DNA of 64,000 nucleotides from Symplocastrum torsivum CPER-KK1 (GCA_019358875.1 JAHHIF010000012.1:62001-126000); one strand, 5' to 3'; positions 25,043 to 35,040 are shown, counted from the first letter of the stretch. Translations and numbers: made by a program. Notes: generated by a model not told the origin, from the sequence alone.

Positions 25043-27337
25043 TTACTGTCTTGCGGAAGTATATTCTCCTTGAGGAGACTGGGCATAGTAATGGTGATAG
25101 TAGTCTGGGGAACTAGTTGTATAACCTTTGACACCATTGGCAACGAGTCCCAAGACACGGGCGTGAGAGGTTCTTAACCCATACAGAACTTGGGTCAATA
25201 CGGCGCGATCGGTTCTGCCGAGTCCTACAACCATAACGATTCCATCGGTATGAGCGGCGAGAAGTCGAGCGTCAGCTAGACCCAACAGAGGGGGTGTATC
25301 AAAAATTACTAGGTCGAAAGCCTCTTGGAAGCGTTCCACTAAATTTTGCATCTTTTTGGAACACAGAAGCCGAGTTGGGTCAGGGGGGATTTGACCGGCC
25401 GTTAGGACAAAGAGATTGTCTTCCAAAGGCGATCGCTGAATTACATCATCAACATTGATTTCGCTGGAGATGACATTACTGAGTCCCCAGACGTTTGGTA
25501 AATCGGTTCGTACATGAACCTGAGGACGGCGCAAATCGGCATCTACGAGTAATACCCGTTGTCCCATTGCGGCGGCGGCTTGTGCTAGGTAGGTGGCTAC
25601 GGTGGATTTACCATCGGCAGGAACCGATGAACTGAGGACTAATGAGCGAATCGGTTGATCGGGGCTGAGAAACTGGAGGTTGGCGTTGAGTGAGCGAAAT
25701 GCTTCTAATAAAGGAGAGGCACTATAACCACCATAAGACCGACCTTGAAATTCTATTGGATCGGGTGTAGCCTCACCAGGCTTGGTGCGGCGTGCCTTGA
25801 GTTCTTTTGTAAAGGGAATGGTTCCTAATACAGGTAAGCCAGTGCTGTCTTTGAGTTCGTCGGGAGAGTGAAACACCTTATCGAGCTTTTCGGCTAGCAA
25901 CCCAGCACCAGCGCCAGCGAGTAATCCTGCGATCGCGCTGAGGACAAGACCGCGTGGTACGTTGGGTGAGATTGGCGCTTCGGGTTGTTTTGGCTCGGAA
26001 AGCTTCTGCCAGGGAGGGGTTTTTTGGGATTCTTCTATTTGTAGTGTCTCTCGAACGGCGAGAAAGCGACCTAGGCTTTCTGTTGCTACCTTTAAATCCC
26101 GTTGGTAATCCGTGTAACGACGGGCAATGGCTGGCAAATTTGTGATTTGCTGATTTAGCAGGTTTTCCGCAGCGGCAATCTCTCTTGTGCGGATTTCTAG
26201 AAGCTCGATTTGATTGGTTGTCTCGACCAGCTTTTGAGTTAGGTCTTGGCGAATGGAACTAGGGGATGCTAAGGATGGGGCATCGCTAGGGACACCGGAA
26301 GTACTATTGCCGATTACTGTTGAGGCTTCCTTCTCAATCAGAGGTAGTAATCTTTCTCTTTCTTCGACCAGTCTTTGAACGATTGGGTTTTCTTCTGTGA
26401 ATCGTGCTGACTCAGTGGCAATCTTCGTGTCTAGTTCAGTCAGTTTGTCGAGTAACTCTTGGTAGCGGGGGCCTTCTGAGAGGGCTGTTGCTGCGATCGC
26501 TTGGTCGGGTGTTACTCCCAACTGACCTAATTGACTCTGTAGCTCTACATAGAGTTGTTTCGATTCATCTAGCTGAGTTTGGGCTTCTTGGCGTTGTTGG
26601 ACAACTTCGCTAATCCGATTGGTTAACAGTGTACCCTGTGTTTCTGGATCGACAATTCGGTAATTTTCGCGCAGCTCCTGGATTTTCTGCTGAAGGCTTT
26701 TGACTCGGTCTTGGAGTTCCTTTGTCTGGGTATTAACAAATTCGAGTCCTTGTTTTACGCTGTTGCGCTGCTCAACTTGAGAGTACTTGACATAGCCCTC
26801 AGCAAGCTCCTTCAAGATAAACTGAATTTTTTCGGGGTCTGAGTCCTGGTAGCGAACTTCTAAGATTTTGGTTTCTGCTAGTCGGGAGATAGCCAGCTTG
26901 CTTCTGAGGGTGTCGTAGTCAATTTCTGGATATCGAGCTTGGATGTTCTTCAGGATGGGAGAGATAACCTGGGGACTCCACAAGACTTGGATTTGAGTCT
27001 CGTAGTCGGGTCCCTGGACTTTGATACCAGCGTTTTGGCTGAGGGATTGAGTGAGTTTATCAACCTGGTCTTCACCAGACACGGGTCCCACTAAAAGCTG
27101 AAACTTGCCTTCATAGTTGGGAACCTGCTTCAAGACTTTGGAGGCGACTCCAGAGCTAACTGCGATCGCAACTCCGGCAATAATGATTAGCCGACGACGT
27201 GCAACTGCCAGTATCTTGCGTAGATCGAATTTGTCTTCATCTTCAGATAACCCAGTTGTGTAGAGTGAAGACAAGTGGGGTGCCTGATTACCGCTACCGT
27301 AAGGCGGCATCGGCTGATAATCTCCATCTGGACCCAT
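25043..27337 (-). CDS. Wzc-like polysaccharide co-polymerase and bacterial tyrosine kinase
   Basis: 764 aa. An N-terminal Wzz domain has TM1 at about 47-66. A long periplasmic coiled coil follows (about 180-440, many QxxL/E heptads), then TM2 near 462-484 (GLVLSAIAGLLAGAGAGLL). The cytoplasmic BY-kinase has Walker A VPADGKST (572-579), Walker A' LLVDADLR (596-603) and Walker B LVIFDTPP (676-683). The C-terminal tail holds a tyrosine cluster (Tyr739, 746, 747, 750, 751, 759) for autophosphorylation. It should control chain length and export of the exopolysaccharide built by the downstream cluster. It faces away from that cluster across a 1.2-kb gap. Confidence 0.93.
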   Translation of the reverse strand: MGPDGDYQPMPPYGSGNQAPHLSSLYTTGLSEDEDKFDLRKILAVARRRLIIIAGVAIAVSSGVASKVLKQVPNYEGKFQLLVGPVSGEDQVDKLTQSLSQNAGIKVQGPDYETQIQVLWSPQVISPILKNIQARYPEIDYDTLRSKLAISRLAETKILEVRYQDSDPEKIQFILKELAEGYVKYSQVEQRNSVKQGLEFVNTQTKELQDRVKSLQQKIQELRENYRIVDPETQGTLLTNRISEVVQQRQEAQTQLDESKQLYVELQSQLGQLGVTPDQAIAATALSEGPRYQELLDKLTELDTKIATESARFTEENPIVQRLVEERERLLPLIEKEASTVIGNSTSGVPSDAPSLASPSSIRQDLTQKLVETTNQIELLEIRTREIAAAENLLNQQITNLPAIARRYTDYQRDLKVATESLGRFLAVRETLQIEESQKTPPWQKLSEPKQPEAPISPNVPRGLVLSAIAGLLAGAGAGLLAEKLDKVFHSPDELKDSTGLPVLGTIPFTKELKARRTKPGEATPDPIEFQGRSYGGYSASPLLEAFRSLNANLQFLSPDQPIRSLVLSSSVPADGKSTVATYLAQAAAAMGQRVLLVDADLRRPQVHVRTDLPNVWGLSNVISSEINVDDVIQRSPLEDNLFVLTAGQIPPDPTRLLCSKKMQNLVERFQEAFDLVIFDTPPLLGLADARLLAAHTDGIVMVVGLGRTDRAVLTQVLYGLRTSHARVLGLVANGVKGYTTSSPDYYHHYYAQSPQGEYTSARQ

Positions 27338-28516
27338 AGTTCAAAAACACTGAAGTTTGCGCGAGGAAGGTAAGGTTGATTCTCTCGATGCTAGAAAAAG
27401 CGATCGCGAGGATTATCCCTCTCCTCAAGCGTTACCAATTACTGATACAGGACTTGTGGCGTCTATCAGGACAAACTTTTTTGTCTTTGAAGGGATTAAA
27501 GATTAGTGAAAAAATCACCCACATTAAAATTTCACAAATCTGAACTTAGCGGACAGCTAAAGCTTTGATCTGTTGGAGTTCTTTTGGAGGTGTGTATTCC
27601 TTTTGGTGTTATCCGGATTTTGATACTGGTGAGAGAGTATCCGAGACTCTTGCAAGAGACGACCATGAGCCTTCGCTCACAACCAAGGATGAAAATAGGA
27701 ATAGAAACGATTTAGCTTTGTTTCAGCCTTCATTTTCAAGCTAGTCTTGAATACTGGTGAGAGCAGTCTACAGGCAGCGATCACAATCTGTTATAGATGA
27801 AAGAAACTCTTGCTACTCTGTGATCGCACTTGCACAAGATTGGACTCTACTGCCGTAGGGGTACGAAATGTTGTACCCCTACTCTGGGATTACGCAACAC
27901 GTTCTATCAATTTTCTACATCCAGAAGCATCTGCCTTTTGCATCCTAAAACTTACAGAGTCACAGCTTATATAGATGGGACTATAAGTTTAAAAAGCATA
28001 GCCAGCTTTGCTTCTCACTTGCTTAAGATTTACTTTATAAACTAGCCGCAAAATTTTCGGTTGGAACCTTTTATGTATAGGAGTATAAGGTAAAAAAAGG
28101 TTATTAGCTAACCGCTCTACTGAAGATTTTAACTAAAATATTCCTGTATGAAGAATCAATTAAGTTCAGAGACAATACTGGCAATCCTCTGTGAAAGGAT
28201 GCAATGATTTCATATAGGTTTACAAAAAAACACTGAACCAAGCGCAGGAAAACTCGTTAAATGCTAACACTTTCTGGTTGGTAGGGCTGTTGTTAGCCAG
28301 TAAGTGTCAGAGGTGCTGTCTCAACGGAGTTTTACGAGCGCAAAGTTTTTAGACAATCAGGTCGCTACCACAGGGGCAGTTCAACTGAAATCTCCTAACA
28401 CGGCTTAGGTATGCTGCCGAAGCCATAAGGGGGTTGCTGTTGAAATGCAGGAACGCCCTGTTCCTAATGTTCCAATGTCATCCATTTCATTTATTCATTT
28501 CTACTTGGAGAATCCA
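27338..28516. other. Large divergent intergenic region, 1.18 kb
   Basis: Contains promoters for the Wzc-like gene (left) and the RTX gene (right), the perfect inverted repeat at 27855-27882, and TACTGGTGAGAG twice (about 27630 and 27750). The small frames in it (for example 27830-28045) are low quality. AT-rich segments around 27940-28220 hold no recognised gene. The leader from about 28445 contains an in-frame ATG that is less likely than the one at 28517. Confidence 0.5.
27855..27882. repeat. Perfect 10-bp inverted repeat, 8-nt loop
   Basis: GTAGGGGTAC at 27855-27864 pairs with GTACCCCTAC at 27873-27882 around GAAATGTT. It has no T-run. It could be an operator, an RNA hairpin or the core of a dispersed repeat. 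Confidence 0.75.
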
Positions 28517-30061
28517 ATGGCAGTTATTGAAGGAACTACTGGAAACGATTCCCTTACTGGCACAATATCAAACGATACAATACGAGGTCTAGCTGGCAAT
28601 GATCGCCTTGTTGGTCGCCAGGGCAATGACTTCCTCATTGGTGGAGAGGGCAACGATACCCTTGAAGGTGGTGCTGGTAATGACCGCCTCGATGGTGGCA
28701 CGGGCGATGACAGCATGATCGGCGGTATTGGCGATGATATCTACGTTGTCGATAGTATCGGTGACATAGTTGTGGAAGCTCCTGGAGAAGGTATCGATAC
28801 CGTTTTAGCTAGTGTCACTTGGGAACTGATCGGCAATAAGGGTGACAATGTAGAACATCTAGAACTACTGGGAAGTGAGGCAATTAACGGTACTGGTAAC
28901 GCCCTCGACAACACTATCAGGGGAAATGGAGGAAATAACATCTTAGATGGTCGAGGTGGCAATGATTTCCTCATTGGTGGAGGTGGTAATGACCAACTCA
29001 TTGGAGGTGCTGGTAATGACCGCCTCGATGGTGGCACGGGCGATGACAGCATGATCGGCGGTATTGGCAATGATACTTATGTTGTTGATAGTGTCGGTGA
29101 TACAGTTGTGGAAGCTCTTGAGGCAGGCATCGATACTGTTTTGGCTAGTGTCAGTTGGGAACTGATCGGCAATAAGGGCGACAATGTAGAAAATCTAGAG
29201 CTACTGGGAAGCAATGCGATTAACGGCACTGGTAACGCCCTCAACAACACTATCAGGGGAAATGGAGGAAATAACATCTTAGATGGTCAAGATGGCAATG
29301 ACTTCCTCATTGGTGGAGGTGGTAATGACCAACTCTTTGGAGGGGCTGGTAATGACCGCCTCGATGGTGGCACGGGCGATGACAGCATGATCGGCGGTGT
29401 TGGCAATGATACTTATGTTGTTGATAGTGTCGGTGATACAGTTGTGGAAGCTCTTGGGGCAGGCATCGATACTGTTTTAGCCAGTGTCAGTTGGGAACTA
29501 ATCGGCAATAAGGGCGACAATGTAGAAAATCTAGAGCTACTGGGAAGCAATGCGATTAACGGTGCTGGTAACGCCATTGGTAATACTATCAGGGGAAATG
29601 GGGGGAGCAACATCCTGGATGGACAAGGTGGCAATGATTTCCTTTTTGGTGGAAATGGTGACGATCAACTTCGCGGTGGTATAGGCAATGATCGTCTCGA
29701 CGGTGGTACCGGCAGTGATGGCTTTTTGTTTGAAAGAGACAGTTTTGGTGTGAATACTTTTGCAGATTTAGGCATCGATCTCATCACTAACTTTGTCAGT
29801 GGTCAGGATTACATTGGCTTGGATAAATCGCTATTCTCTGAGGTTCCACTGATACAGCCTTTGGACAGCCAATTTGCGACAGTAATGAGTGATGCTGATG
29901 CTGCTATCAGTAGTGGGTTGATCGTTTATAATTCTGCCAACGGCAATCTGTTCTACAACCAAGATGGTGTTGCAGGGGGATTTGGTAGTGGGGGTCATTT
30001 TGCTACACTGGCTAGTACTCCCACAATTACAGTAAGTGACTTCTTCGTCTACTCTGCCTAG
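28517..30061 (+). CDS. Large RTX (hemolysin-type) calcium-binding repeat protein
   Basis: 514 aa. The start at 28517 (MAVIEGTTGNDSL) is chosen for its TTGGAGA upstream; an in-frame ATG lies at 28445. The protein is built of GGxGxDxLx nonapeptides (GGEGNDTLE, GGAGNDRLD, GGTGDDSM), which bind Ca2+ as a beta-roll. Three 112-residue super-repeats (28682-29689) each contain a YVVDS-GD..VEA..GIDTVLASV unit. The C-terminal domain (DLITNFVSGQDYIGLDKSLF..ASTPTITVSDFFVY) resembles type I secretion targets. It is likely secreted without a signal peptide. Its position at the head of the exopolysaccharide cluster hints at a surface or sheath protein. Confidence 0.88.
   Translation: MAVIEGTTGNDSLTGTISNDTIRGLAGNDRLVGRQGNDFLIGGEGNDTLEGGAGNDRLDGGTGDDSMIGGIGDDIYVVDSIGDIVVEAPGEGIDTVLASVTWELIGNKGDNVEHLELLGSEAINGTGNALDNTIRGNGGNNILDGRGGNDFLIGGGGNDQLIGGAGNDRLDGGTGDDSMIGGIGNDTYVVDSVGDTVVEALEAGIDTVLASVSWELIGNKGDNVENLELLGSNAINGTGNALNNTIRGNGGNNILDGQDGNDFLIGGGGNDQLFGGAGNDRLDGGTGDDSMIGGVGNDTYVVDSVGDTVVEALGAGIDTVLASVSWELIGNKGDNVENLELLGSNAINGAGNAIGNTIRGNGGSNILDGQGGNDFLFGGNGDDQLRGGIGNDRLDGGTGSDGFLFERDSFGVNTFADLGIDLITNFVSGQDYIGLDKSLFSEVPLIQPLDSQFATVMSDADAAISSGLIVYNSANGNLFYNQDGVAGGFGSGGHFATLASTPTITVSDFFVYSA
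28682..29689 (+). repeat. Three tandem 336-bp repeats inside the RTX gene
   Basis: Units begin at 28682, 29018 and 29354; each is exactly 336 bp (112 codons). A degenerate fourth start lies at 29690. Identity by eye is high, including long identical blocks such as CGCCTCGATGGTGGCACGGG. The periodicity shows recent in-register expansion. Confidence 0.92.
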
Positions 30062-30796
30062 TCTCATTTAGTTCTACAAGAGTTTTAGGAGTCTCAGCTC
30101 ACAAATAAACCACTCAGTGTTCTATTGAGAGTAATAGCAAATCTTCTCAATTGACCGTAATACGATTAGCGTGCCTGGGTAGGCTTTATTAGACCTCTTG
30201 CAACAATCTTTGAAAGACCCCTCTCCTAACCCTCTCCTTGACAAGGGGAGGGGGCAAAATTTCAAGTCTCCCTTGGGGATTAAGGGGAGTCTATTCGACT
30301 TATGCAAGAGGTCTACTTTTGTAGCCGCAGGCTCAGTCTGGTGGAATTACACGTATTCGGCTCAGTTTCTCTCTCTCAAGTGGTTTGTACAACGAGTGAT
30401 AACCAAATCCACTTTTATAGCTCCCCTTGAGAAGTAGATTACAGATATAGCAAGCTTTTTTGAAGCAGTGATAGTTGCAAGTGCTTAGGAATTCATCCTG
30501 ATACCGTCAACCGGAGTTGAATAAAGCAAGAGAGTTAGGTAAGCGCGACATTCACGCTAATTAGTTCTTGCAATATACTGCATCACGGTCAGATGACGTA
30601 GTTATGGTATTCCCACAAGACAATATTTTCCTAGCCATGTTGTGTGGTGGCAAAAGAACTCTAGTTCGAGAAGAAACTGAATTTCTACTACAGCCAATCA
30701 TTATGAAATGCGATCGCATCGTCCAAAACCCAAAGCGGAATTTACGCAGCATAGCTAAAAGACTTTCGTATTTTCAGCCCCTTCAGACAGGAGAGT
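30062..30796. other. Intergenic region upstream of the exopolysaccharide cluster, 735 bp
   Basis: Holds the MITE-like element at 30191-30314 and presumably the promoter of the + strand cluster. An 80-codon + strand frame at 30568-30810 overlaps the flippase start and has no family resemblance; it is not accepted. Confidence 0.5.
30191..30314. mobile_element. MITE-like element with perfect 12-bp terminal inverted repeats
   Basis: AGACCTCTTGCA at 30191-30202 and its exact complement at 30303-30314 enclose 100 bp. Inside is a hairpin built from CCTCTCCTTG/CAAGGGGAGG. No gene is encoded. It looks like a folded, non-autonomous repeat and lies just upstream of the cluster, where it could influence its transcription. 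Confidence 0.7.
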
Positions 30797-32356
30797 ATGT
30801 CAGCATCTAGACGAATTACCCTAGCAGTTGCCTTCTCTTGGCTGAGTCGGGCGGTAACAATTCTGGCAAACCTATTTTTGCTCCCCATCTTGTTTCGCTT
30901 CATGGGGAAGGAGGCATTGGGACTTTGGTTTTTACTAGGGAATAGTCAAGCGTTTTTGGGTTTGCTGGACATGGGGATTGCACCAACCCTAATGCGGCAC
31001 ATTGCACTGGCGAAGGGGAAAAGTGGTGCTGACCCAGGAGTGGAGTTGACCGAGGAGAGTAAGCAGCAGATTGGGGATTTGGTCGTTACGGGTCGAATCA
31101 TCCTGCAATGGCTGGCAGTGGCATTGTTTTTTATTGCTTGGGCATCAGGTTATGGCTTGATTGGTCAACTGGAGTTGAAGGACGTATCCCCGCAAACGGT
31201 GTTCTGGGCGTGGACGTTGATGTGTCTCGGTTACGCCGTAGGGGTTTGGGTATCTTACCTCGACTGCTGGCTGGCAGGGATTGGGTATGTAGGTTGGAAT
31301 AGTCTGATTATGACAGTAGTATCATTGCTGACCATCCTGACAAGTCTTGGAGCAGTGCTATTGGGAGGTGGGCTGCTAATGTTGGCTGTCATTTCGGTTG
31401 TTAGCGGCTTGAGCCAACGGTTTGCAATTTTGGGATTTATTCGCTGGCGTACACCTGAAGTGCTTTCTCTTCCAGGTAAATGGAATGCTGAATTGGCTAA
31501 GGCAATGGTCAAACCATCCCTATACTGTTGGTTGACTTCTCTTGGAATGTTTTTAATTTTGAAAACCGACCAATACTTCATTGCTTTAGTATCTGGCACT
31601 CAGGCAATACCCTCATATAATGCTGCTTATCAATTAGTTTCAAACTTAAGAAATATTGCAATTTCATTTACTCTAGCATCTTCTACTTTTTTAAGTCAAA
31701 TGTGGCAAGCAGGTGAGTTAAACAAAATTAACCGATTAGTCATAAGAAACTGTAATTTGGGTCTAATAATAATGGGTTGTGGCGTGAGTTTTCTTTTAGT
31801 TGCAGGCAAAGAAGTAACAGATTTGTGGTTAGGAGAAGATGTTTTTATTGGTTATCAAGTTCTATTGACATTCTGCATCATGTTCACCTTTGAGGTTCAA
31901 AACGTTTGTCTCATGTATAGTGCCAGGGCAACTGAAAATGAGGAGTATGCACTTCCATCTTTAGGAGCTGGTGTACTTAATATTATCTTTACCATGATAC
32001 TAATAAAACCTTTGGGATTGTGGGGGGTCGCAATGGGGACGCTACTCGGTCAGATGTTAACGATTAATTGGTACGCAGTCTACAAGCCTTTATTACGTTT
32101 AAAATTATACTTTATAGATTATATAGAGCAGGTTTTATTGGTATGGTTATCATCTCTAATATTCAGCTTATTAACATCGTTAATGATTAAATATTATTTG
32201 TTAACAAGTCAGTATAATAACCCTTGGATTATCGTGATAACAACAGCCACAAACTGTGGTCTTATTTTTTGTATAACTCTCTGGTCAATGGTTTTATCAA
32301 AAGAACAAAAAGACAAAATTTCCCGGAGAATAAAGCAATTCTTCAGAATGATATAA
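30797..32356 (+). CDS. Wzx-type oligosaccharide flippase (MVF/MOP superfamily)
   Basis: 519 aa with about twelve to fourteen hydrophobic helices (for example TILANLFLLPILFRFMG, FFIAWASGYGLIG, VSLLTILTSLGAVLLGGGLL, CGVSFLLVAG). An amphipathic start (SASRRITLAVAFSWLSRAV) precedes them. This is the polysaccharide_synt / RfbX fold that flips undecaprenyl-linked repeat units across the cytoplasmic membrane. It is the first gene of the + strand cluster, and the polymerase and glycosyltransferases that follow fit a Wzx/Wzy pathway. The 3' third is clearly more AT-rich than the 5' part. Confidence 0.85.
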   Translation: MSASRRITLAVAFSWLSRAVTILANLFLLPILFRFMGKEALGLWFLLGNSQAFLGLLDMGIAPTLMRHIALAKGKSGADPGVELTEESKQQIGDLVVTGRIILQWLAVALFFIAWASGYGLIGQLELKDVSPQTVFWAWTLMCLGYAVGVWVSYLDCWLAGIGYVGWNSLIMTVVSLLTILTSLGAVLLGGGLLMLAVISVVSGLSQRFAILGFIRWRTPEVLSLPGKWNAELAKAMVKPSLYCWLTSLGMFLILKTDQYFIALVSGTQAIPSYNAAYQLVSNLRNIAISFTLASSTFLSQMWQAGELNKINRLVIRNCNLGLIIMGCGVSFLLVAGKEVTDLWLGEDVFIGYQVLLTFCIMFTFEVQNVCLMYSARATENEEYALPSLGAGVLNIIFTMILIKPLGLWGVAMGTLLGQMLTINWYAVYKPLLRLKLYFIDYIEQVLLVWLSSLIFSLLTSLMIKYYLLTSQYNNPWIIVITTATNCGLIFCITLWSMVLSKEQKDKISRRIKQFFRMI

Positions 32357-32435
32357 AAAGCGAATCTGTAGCTCAATTCTTCAGGATATTAGTCAGTAAT
32401 CTAAGCAACAATTAATTACCCCCTAAACTAAGCTC

Positions 32436-33167
32436 ATGAATCAATTCAATAAAATTTCAGGCTTGATTGCAATTAGAGGTCATCACTTTTACGCTAACTT
32501 AATTAATTCTGATTCAATAGTTCTTGATCTGGGTGCCCACTTAGGTCAGTTTTCCTCTGAAGTAAGCGATATTTTCGGTTGTTGCTGCTATGCGGTGGAA
32601 GCACTACCTTCTTTGTATAACAAAATTGTTGAAACGTCTCTAGTAAAAAAGTTTAACTATGCAATATCTATCACAGATGAACTCGTAGAATTTTGTATCA
32701 CTGATAATCCAGAGTTCAATCATATTAATAAAGGGTCTACCTATTCTGTCAAGGAAACCATTAAAATTGAAGGTCTTTCAATCGAAAGTTTTATGAAGCG
32801 AAACACTTTGCAAAGTGTAGATTTACTGAAAGTTGACATTGAAGGCGCAGAAATTGATTTATTTAAATCAATGAGTGACACAACCCTATGTAAGATTAAG
32901 CAAATCACTATTGAATTTCATGATTTTGTATTTAATTCTAACAGAGAAGTTGAAGCAATTATAAATCGGCTGAAGTTACTTGGTTTTGCTTGTGTCATTT
33001 TTTCAAGATCGAACAATGGTGATGTTTTATTTATAAATTTAAAACAATGTCAACTGCCGTTTTTTGATTATATTTATATTCAATTTTTAGCAAGGTATTT
33101 TAGGGGATTGTCAAGGATTATTACTAGATTATTGAGTAAAGAAACACTTACCCAAGGTAAAGAATGA
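32436..33167 (+). CDS. FkbM-family SAM-dependent methyltransferase
   Basis: 243 aa. SAM motif I is VLDLGAHLGQFSSEV (about 30-44), the acidic ribose-binding residue follows in AVEALP, and the FkbM signature VDLLKVDIEGAEIDLF lies near 130-145. FkbM enzymes are O-methyltransferases, frequent in polysaccharide clusters where they methylate sugar hydroxyls. The gene is AT-rich compared with its neighbours. Its stop overlaps the start of the next gene by 4 bp (ATGA), so the two are translationally coupled. Confidence 0.85.
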   Translation: MNQFNKISGLIAIRGHHFYANLINSDSIVLDLGAHLGQFSSEVSDIFGCCCYAVEALPSLYNKIVETSLVKKFNYAISITDELVEFCITDNPEFNHINKGSTYSVKETIKIEGLSIESFMKRNTLQSVDLLKVDIEGAEIDLFKSMSDTTLCKIKQITIEFHDFVFNSNREVEAIINRLKLLGFACVIFSRSNNGDVLFINLKQCQLPFFDYIYIQFLARYFRGLSRIITRLLSKETLTQGKE

Positions 33168-34285
33168 AAATCCTATTTTACTTCGGTGGCTTTGCACCAG
33201 TAGGAGGAATTGAAACATTCGGAAAAAATCTTCTCAGTCACCTTCAGTCTAGAGATCATAGCTGCACCTTACTATGTTGGGGGCAGATGTCGCCCCTACT
33301 TGAATCCATTAAGCAAGCTACGGTTCCAATCCTTCGCAGCCCATGGCGGTGGGGGTGTCGATTTAATTTACCAGATTGGGTACTTTTACTTATAGGTATT
33401 CAACAGATTAAACAGGCTGATCTAGTCCTGTTTGGCAAACTTTTTCCCCTCGATATTTTAAAACGACTCCGGTTACAAGCTGGTGAAACTACGCGCTTTG
33501 TCTACATTACCCCTTACAAACCCTTGCAGCCAACGATTAGCATAGATAAAAGGTATATTCTAGAAGCGCTTAATCTCTTTGATATGATTTTAGTGCAATC
33601 ATCTTCATTTATAGATGATTTACACAATATTGGCTACCTAGGCCGAAGTGAAGTTATCCCTTATATTCCACACAATCCTGGCAATCTAAAACCTTTACCT
33701 TCACAAGAAAAATTAAAAATCGGCTTTCTTGGAAGGCTGGTTGAAGATAAGAATGTTCCGTTGCTAATAGAATCATTCCGATGCTTTTTGGATATCTATT
33801 TAAGGGAATTGAATCGGGAAGGTAAGAAAAATTTTGAGCCAAGCCTACATCTATTTGGTGATGGTCATCTACGCCAGGAACTCGAACAACTTACTCAAAA
33901 CTTGGGGATCGCTTCCTCCATTATTTTTCATGGCAGTGTTCCCCACAGTCAGGTTGAGGAAGCAATCGCATCCTGTCATCTGTTTGCTTTCACCTCTCGC
34001 TGGGAAGGGCAATGCCTCGCTGCACTGGAAATTTTAGCCTGCGGTCGTCCGATTGTTGCTACAGATGCCGGAGCGTTACCGGAAATTTTATCGGATTCAC
34101 GTCTGGGTAAGCTGGTGCCATCTGCTAATCCAGAAAACTTTGCTAGTTCTCTTACAGATCTAGTGAAGTTAATTCATCAGCACTCTATTTCACCAGAGAC
34201 AGTCCGAAGTGCCTATCTAGAGCGATATGAACCTACACAAATTGGCGATCGCTATAGAAACTTACTCATTTCTCTGTGCAATTAA
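33164..34285 (+). CDS. Glycosyltransferase family 4 (GT-B fold)
   Basis: 373 aa. The start MKILFYFGGFAPVGGIETFG is the usual N-terminal Rossmann strand and glycine-rich acceptor loop. The C-terminal donor domain has KIGFLGRLVEDKNVPLLIES, FHGSVPHSQVEEAI and SRWEGQCLAALEILACG, in which the E-x7-E retaining-GT motif binds the nucleotide sugar. It should add one sugar to the lipid-linked repeat at the cytoplasmic face. It overlaps the FkbM gene by 4 bp. Donor and acceptor cannot be told from sequence. Confidence 0.9.
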   Translation: MKILFYFGGFAPVGGIETFGKNLLSHLQSRDHSCTLLCWGQMSPLLESIKQATVPILRSPWRWGCRFNLPDWVLLLIGIQQIKQADLVLFGKLFPLDILKRLRLQAGETTRFVYITPYKPLQPTISIDKRYILEALNLFDMILVQSSSFIDDLHNIGYLGRSEVIPYIPHNPGNLKPLPSQEKLKIGFLGRLVEDKNVPLLIESFRCFLDIYLRELNREGKKNFEPSLHLFGDGHLRQELEQLTQNLGIASSIIFHGSVPHSQVEEAIASCHLFAFTSRWEGQCLAALEILACGRPIVATDAGALPEILSDSRLGKLVPSANPENFASSLTDLVKLIHQHSISPETVRSAYLERYEPTQIGDRYRNLLISLCN

Positions 34286-34311
34286 ATTTTAGCTATTTTG
34301 GATGGAAGCTA

Positions 34312-35040
34312 ATGACATTCAGTCGATTCATTAAACTTAAAGGATATGCATCAACCGAGGGATTGGTTGAGGCAAGCAAAGATTTGAAGTACCTACTTCG
34401 CCGCAGTTTTTTAGGATTGCCTCGCATTGAAGTTTTAGAACTTTTCGATCTAGAATCCGATGACTTCAATCTCAACATTCCTAATTATTCTCACGGTTCT
34501 ACTCGAAATGCTTCTCTGACCCTGAGTGAAAAGGTAGTGATAGCGGTTCTCTGCAACCTATTGAAGCCAAAAACTGTCATTGAAATTGGAACGTTTCGAG
34601 GAGAAACTAGCGATCTAATGGCTCGGAATCTGGTTGATGCCGATATCTACACGCTCGACCTACCACCAGAGTTTACCAATCACCTTTACCGACCTGATGA
34701 TGACGATCTAGACGTTCTTAAACTTCGTAATCCCAATTCCTACATTCAGCCTTCATATGCTACGAATAGCCGCATTCATCAAATTTATGGAGATAGTGCC
34801 AGCTTTGACTTTACCAATCTTAATAGAACGTTTGATTTAGCATTTGTTGATGGCGCTCACTCCTATGATTACGTCAAAAATGATACTGAAAAACTGTTGC
34901 CACTCATGAATAAGGGGGGATGGATAATCTGGGATGACTACTGTTTCAGTTTTCCAGAAATTATTCAATACGCCAACAGGTTACGAAATAAAGGGGCATT
35001 TCACATCTACGCGACTCGGTTTGCTGCTCTCAAAGTTTAA
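34312..35040 (+). CDS. SAM-dependent methyltransferase (class I, Methyltransf_24 type)
   Basis: 242 aa from ATG 34312, with GGAAG upstream; a GTG at 34276 would overlap the previous gene and is less likely. SAM motif I is TVIEIGTFRGETSDLMAR, followed by YTLDLPPE, a FDLAFVDGAHSYDYVKND block (motif IV region) and MNKGGWIIWDDY (motif VI). The VDGAH and DDY residues are characteristic of this class, which often modifies sugars or phenols. In this cluster the acceptor is probably a sugar. Confidence 0.82.
   Translation: MTFSRFIKLKGYASTEGLVEASKDLKYLLRRSFLGLPRIEVLELFDLESDDFNLNIPNYSHGSTRNASLTLSEKVVIAVLCNLLKPKTVIEIGTFRGETSDLMARNLVDADIYTLDLPPEFTNHLYRPDDDDLDVLKLRNPNSYIQPSYATNSRIHQIYGDSASFDFTNLNRTFDLAFVDGAHSYDYVKNDTEKLLPLMNKGGWIIWDDYCFSFPEIIQYANRLRNKGAFHIYATRFAALKV

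Noticed and set aside
27830..28045. 71-codon + strand frame in the Wzc/RTX gap
   Set aside because: Runs through the perfect inverted repeat; composition is not protein-like.
28501..29634. Pro/Ser-rich minus-strand frames across the RTX gene
   Set aside because: Antisense readings of glycine-rich repeats; periodic and not independent genes.
30568..30810. 80-codon + strand frame overlapping the flippase start
   Set aside because: No similarity, and the overlap with the well-supported flippase start is in another frame.
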